Shown here piece by piece: positions 60,949-64,000 of a DNA stretch of 64,000 nucleotides; positions within the stretch are counted from its first letter, which is position 1; the number at the start of each line of letters is the position of its first letter. Made by a program: the position numbers and the translations under genes. A model generated the notes under the pieces. That model did no database searches and was not told the origin of the DNA. It saw only the letters and a program-made list of their open reading frames with translations. The DNA comes from Cucumis sativus. Its lineage: Eukaryota; Streptophyta; Magnoliopsida; Cucurbitales; Cucurbitaceae. The DNA lies in assembly GCF_000004075.3 (NCBI RefSeq), contig NC_026656.2:13144001-13208000 (forward strand), written 5' to 3'.

Positions 60949-63900
60949 CTAAGAGTTATTGCTGTTTACCTTTTTTGATTTCTTGTTGGCTTTAAGTTTG
61001 GAATAAAGCTCTTTGGTTCTAAACGCCAACCAAATGTCCAAAACAAACCCAATCACACAAGCCAATGCCATCACAAGAAACACAATTCTATAGCAATGTC
61101 CTCCGATGCACGTGTTCCCGCCGCCCTCGGTTGGAGTCGCCTCCATGTCATAGAGGAACCCTGCGAGAAGGCCTGAGAATAGAAAGGAGCCGATCGGGAG
61201 GTTGAGGATGAGAATGTTGTAGATGAGACCGTAGTATTTGAGACCGAAGAGTTCAGAGGCAGTGGGGACAGTGACGGAGAGACGAACGCCGTAGCAAATC
61301 CCGACAATGACTGAACCGATGTAGAGAGACCCTGGCATCGCCATCGCCATCAAAACGTATCCAACGGTCATTAAAATTTGAGATGCTGCGTTCCATAGAG
61401 GCCTTGGAGTGCCTGCTTTCCTGAAATAATAGTCATGAAGATATTGTTACATTTCAATTCACTTTAATTTAAGAATATCTTTCTCCTTCTTTTTCCAAAA
61501 AGACTCAACTTTTTAATACAATCAGTTTCAACCATTTAAGATTTGTTGAAAATGAAGGTCTTCTAATTTGACATTTTTTTATAATAAAGTTATTTTTCAA
61601 AATGAATAGTCTAAAATTTGAACATGTTTATTTTAATTTCTAAATGTAAAGAAAAAAATTGAAGAATAAAGAAAGGCTTTGTTACTATTTTCCTCTTTAA
61701 TACTTATCTCAACCAAAGTAGGTATCTCTAGAAAATGTCATTTCAATCTTTTCAAAAAAGTATATCAAAGGTTTGAAAAGAATAAACTTTGTAAAGTTGG
61801 ACCAAAATGGATATTTTCTATAAAATATATTTTGAAATCTCAAGTTCCCGTTTAAAACAATATTTACAATTCAAAGAACAATACAGAATAAGTTTAAAAA
61901 GAAAAGAAAAAAGTTAATATTTTTTATAATTAACTTTAAAAATATTTTTTGGAGTTAAATTTAAATTTAAATTCTAATAGTGATGAAAAATATAGTAATT
62001 CTTTCTGATTAAGAATTAAAGATTCCAAGCTCCTAAATACGAAAAATGCATATTTAATTAAAAAAAAGTTCATAGTAAAACATGCAAATCTTGGTGAAAT
62101 TAAAACAAAACTTAAATTCAATTCAATGCAAAAGTTGGAGTAATAAATCAAAACTATACTCAAGTTTTGTGGGAAAAAAGGTACTATTTCATTTTCATAG
62201 TGGTGTATAATATATCTAATTTGAAAATAGAAATAATTAATATCAAAGAAAAAAAGAAGTATTTGTAAGAAAATGAAATTAAAAACATGAATGTAGAAAA
62301 TATAAAAAATCAAATGAAGACGAAAGTAAAATTGTAAAATATTTTGAAATAGAAATAGAAAATAAACCAAAATCAAAAGCGAGAGAGAGAAAGAGGGGAA
62401 CTTACTTGAGAAAATGCTCGGAAATTGTACCGGAAAGAATCCGGCCAAAAAATCCCCAAATACTTGTGAGAGAAACGAACATGGATACATCCGCGTAACC
62501 CAGAGCCAATCCGATCTGACCCATATTGTTCATCACCGCCAATCCCGTTCCAACTCCACACAAAAACGACACGAACAACACCCAGAAGTCAATCGTTCTC
62601 ACCGCTTCAAATATCGTATGTTCTTCTCCAATCACCGGCGCTCTCTGTTCTATCACAGCAGTTTCCCCTGCTTCCTCCTTCACCGCCCCTGTTACCACTT
62701 CTTCTTTCACTAGCGGCTCCTCCAGATCCAACCGGCTCCGAATCGAGTTCCAGCTCTTGAAAAATGAGTAAATTGGGATAATCAAAGGGGATCCAAGGAG
62801 AATCAGAAGCCCAATTGAGTATAATTGGGAGATGAGTCTGCCGGAGTTTTTGACGAAGTCGAAACATAAGAGATAAACGGCGACGACGACAGCAAGAGCG
62901 TTGAAGACGGAAAAGTAATTGGATTCTTGTTGGGTATCGGCGGCGGTGATGGTGGTTTGAGTTGGGATTTCGCGGAGGAAGAACATGGCGAAGAGACAGA
63001 CGGCGAGAGGGACCAAGGAGAGCATGAGGAGGAAAGAAGATGGGTCGGAGGAGAACAAAGCAAAACAGAGATCAGTGAAAATGGCCGTGCTGAGACCGAC
63101 GTAGCCTTTGAGAATGCCGGAAACTGGGCCGCGATTCTTCCGGAAGTTTCTGATGCATGTTACTAGCACCGCCGTGTTCATCCATGTCGTGCTGTTTCCA
63201 CCCATACACAAGAAGATGCACATCTGAACAGCACAAACGCCATTTTTTTTTCTTAGTTGAAATGAAGATTTTTAGAAAGAAGAACTAATTAAACTGTTTT
63301 TTGCTTAACTGAAATTGGATGATTCTTAGTGTTTCATTCCCAATTTAATAATCATCAAACCATACTTTTCTTGCTAACTGAAACTGAATGTCGATATCTC
63401 GTTAAATAAATATATTGCCTAATAATTTAAAAAACATTAAAGAAAGAAAGATTTTCACTCAGTAAAAAGTTTTGAGTCTCTTACTATTGAACTATTTCAC
63501 TCATTTTAATTTGGTTTCTATATTTCAAACTTTACCAAACTTACATTTCTGAGTATATTGTTTTTGGTGGTAGCCATAAGTTAGTTAATTTTAAAGAACT
63601 TTAAATATCATTAGCTAAGGTTGAAGAAGAAAGACGTGTTGCTCATAACATGAAATGAACAAAAACAAAAAGGGAAAAGAGAATTAAAATCTTGAAGAGA
63701 AGAAAGATTCAAATATATATTGACCAAATAAATAAATAAAGTTACCTGCCAATAAGGAAGAGGAGAGATCCTTCGACTAACAACAAGCCATTGAGTGCCA
63801 TACCCAACAAGACCTTCAACAGATCCAATAAGCAAAATCACCCAAGTCGGAAACTTATCACTAGCGATTCCGGCCAGAAGTCCAAACGCTTTCCCAACAT

Positions 63901-64000
63901 CTTTGGCCACGGACAGATTATTGAGTTGAAGTTGGGTTAGATTCATGAGAGATTTCAAGGCGTCCGAGTAATTGGAGAAAGTGTAGTTGTTGCCAGAAAT
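60949..64000 (-). CDS. NFD4-like / nodulin-like MFS transporter (5' end outside window)
   Basis: Exons in the window on the minus strand: 64000-63746 (partial), 63223-62406 and 61420-60949, GT-AG, in frame, 514 aa visible and ending KKSKKVNSNNS. Family proteins are about 550-590 aa, so roughly 40-60 N-terminal residues lie beyond the edge; the first visible codons read ISGNNYTFSNYSDALKSLM. The nodulin-like domain (Pfam Nodulin-like type) covers the first part: VAKDVGKAFGLLAGI, GYGTQWLVV, WMNTAVLVTCIRNF, RGPVSGILKGYVGLSTAIFT. A charged cytoplasmic loop with EEPLVKEEVV follows, then the MFS half with TIDFWVLFVSFLCGVGTGLAVMNNMGQIG, FGRILSGTISE and GICYGVRLSVTVPTASELFG. About 12 membrane spans are expected. 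The substrate is unknown for most of the family; the nearest remembered Arabidopsis genes are At4g34950/At2g16660. Confidence 0.92.

Noticed and set aside
61936..62490. 184-codon Phe/Ile/Leu-rich frame on the minus strand
   Set aside because: It is mostly the AT-rich intron between exons 62406 and 61420 of the NFD4-like gene, read through.

Overview
The window is nuclear DNA of a eudicot plant. It is AT-rich, has short genes with GT-AG introns separated by long gene-poor stretches, and carries plant-specific families: an AUX1/LAX auxin carrier, an ARMADILLO-REPEAT-ONLY protein, a chloroplast J11-type DnaJ, thaumatin-like proteins and an NFD4/nodulin-like MFS transporter. The dispersed short repeats resemble what I remember from cucurbit genomes (Cucumis and relatives). 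That placement is pattern recognition from memory, not proof.

Eight protein-coding genes are supported, left to right: (1) a plant PI-PLC X-domain protein, 1216-2172 (+), one exon; (2) a small chloroplast-type DnaJ, 5526-5879 (+), whose 5' end may be broken or misread; (3) an ARO protein, 8878-10815 (+), one exon; (4) a LAX2-like auxin influx carrier, 18483-13945 (-), 8 exons, 494 aa; (5) thaumatin-like protein A, 35957-39212 (+), 3 exons, 291 aa; (6) thaumatin-like protein B with a GPI-anchor-like tail, 48590-50023 (+), 2 exons, 354 aa; (7) a CBM22-GH10 endo-xylanase, 54500-50842 (-), 8 exons, 556 aa; (8) an NFD4-like MFS transporter, 64000-60949 (-), whose 5' end lies outside the window. 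Splice junctions were read by eye. In every multi-exon model the exon lengths keep frame across GT-AG borders.

The rest is intergenic DNA with transposon debris. At 18.6-35.6 kb there is a desert with several short dispersed families, a 1.1 kb TIR-like element, a large imperfect hairpin at 32.4-32.85 kb, and an array of about 183-bp tandem repeats at 33.1-35.27 kb that changes orientation inside the array. At 39.2-48.5 kb there is a second desert holding a degenerate Cassandra-type solo LTR with a recognisable 5S rRNA promoter relic, and a GC-richer island with clustered ACGT cores. A CACTA-like remnant sits in the long second intron of thaumatin-like gene A.

The genes do not form a pathway. 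Several (thaumatin-like proteins, GH10 xylanase, auxin carrier, PI-PLC-like) act at the cell surface or wall. The order PLC-like, J11, ARO, LAX2, TLP, TLP, GH10, NFD4-like resembles the gene content of duplicated blocks of Arabidopsis chromosomes 4 and 2 as I remember them, so it is probably ancestral microsynteny. The most interesting hypothesis is that both thaumatin-like genes have a last-intron donor that itself supplies the stop codon of a tail-less protein, so retaining or splicing one intron would choose between a soluble and a tailed or anchored form.
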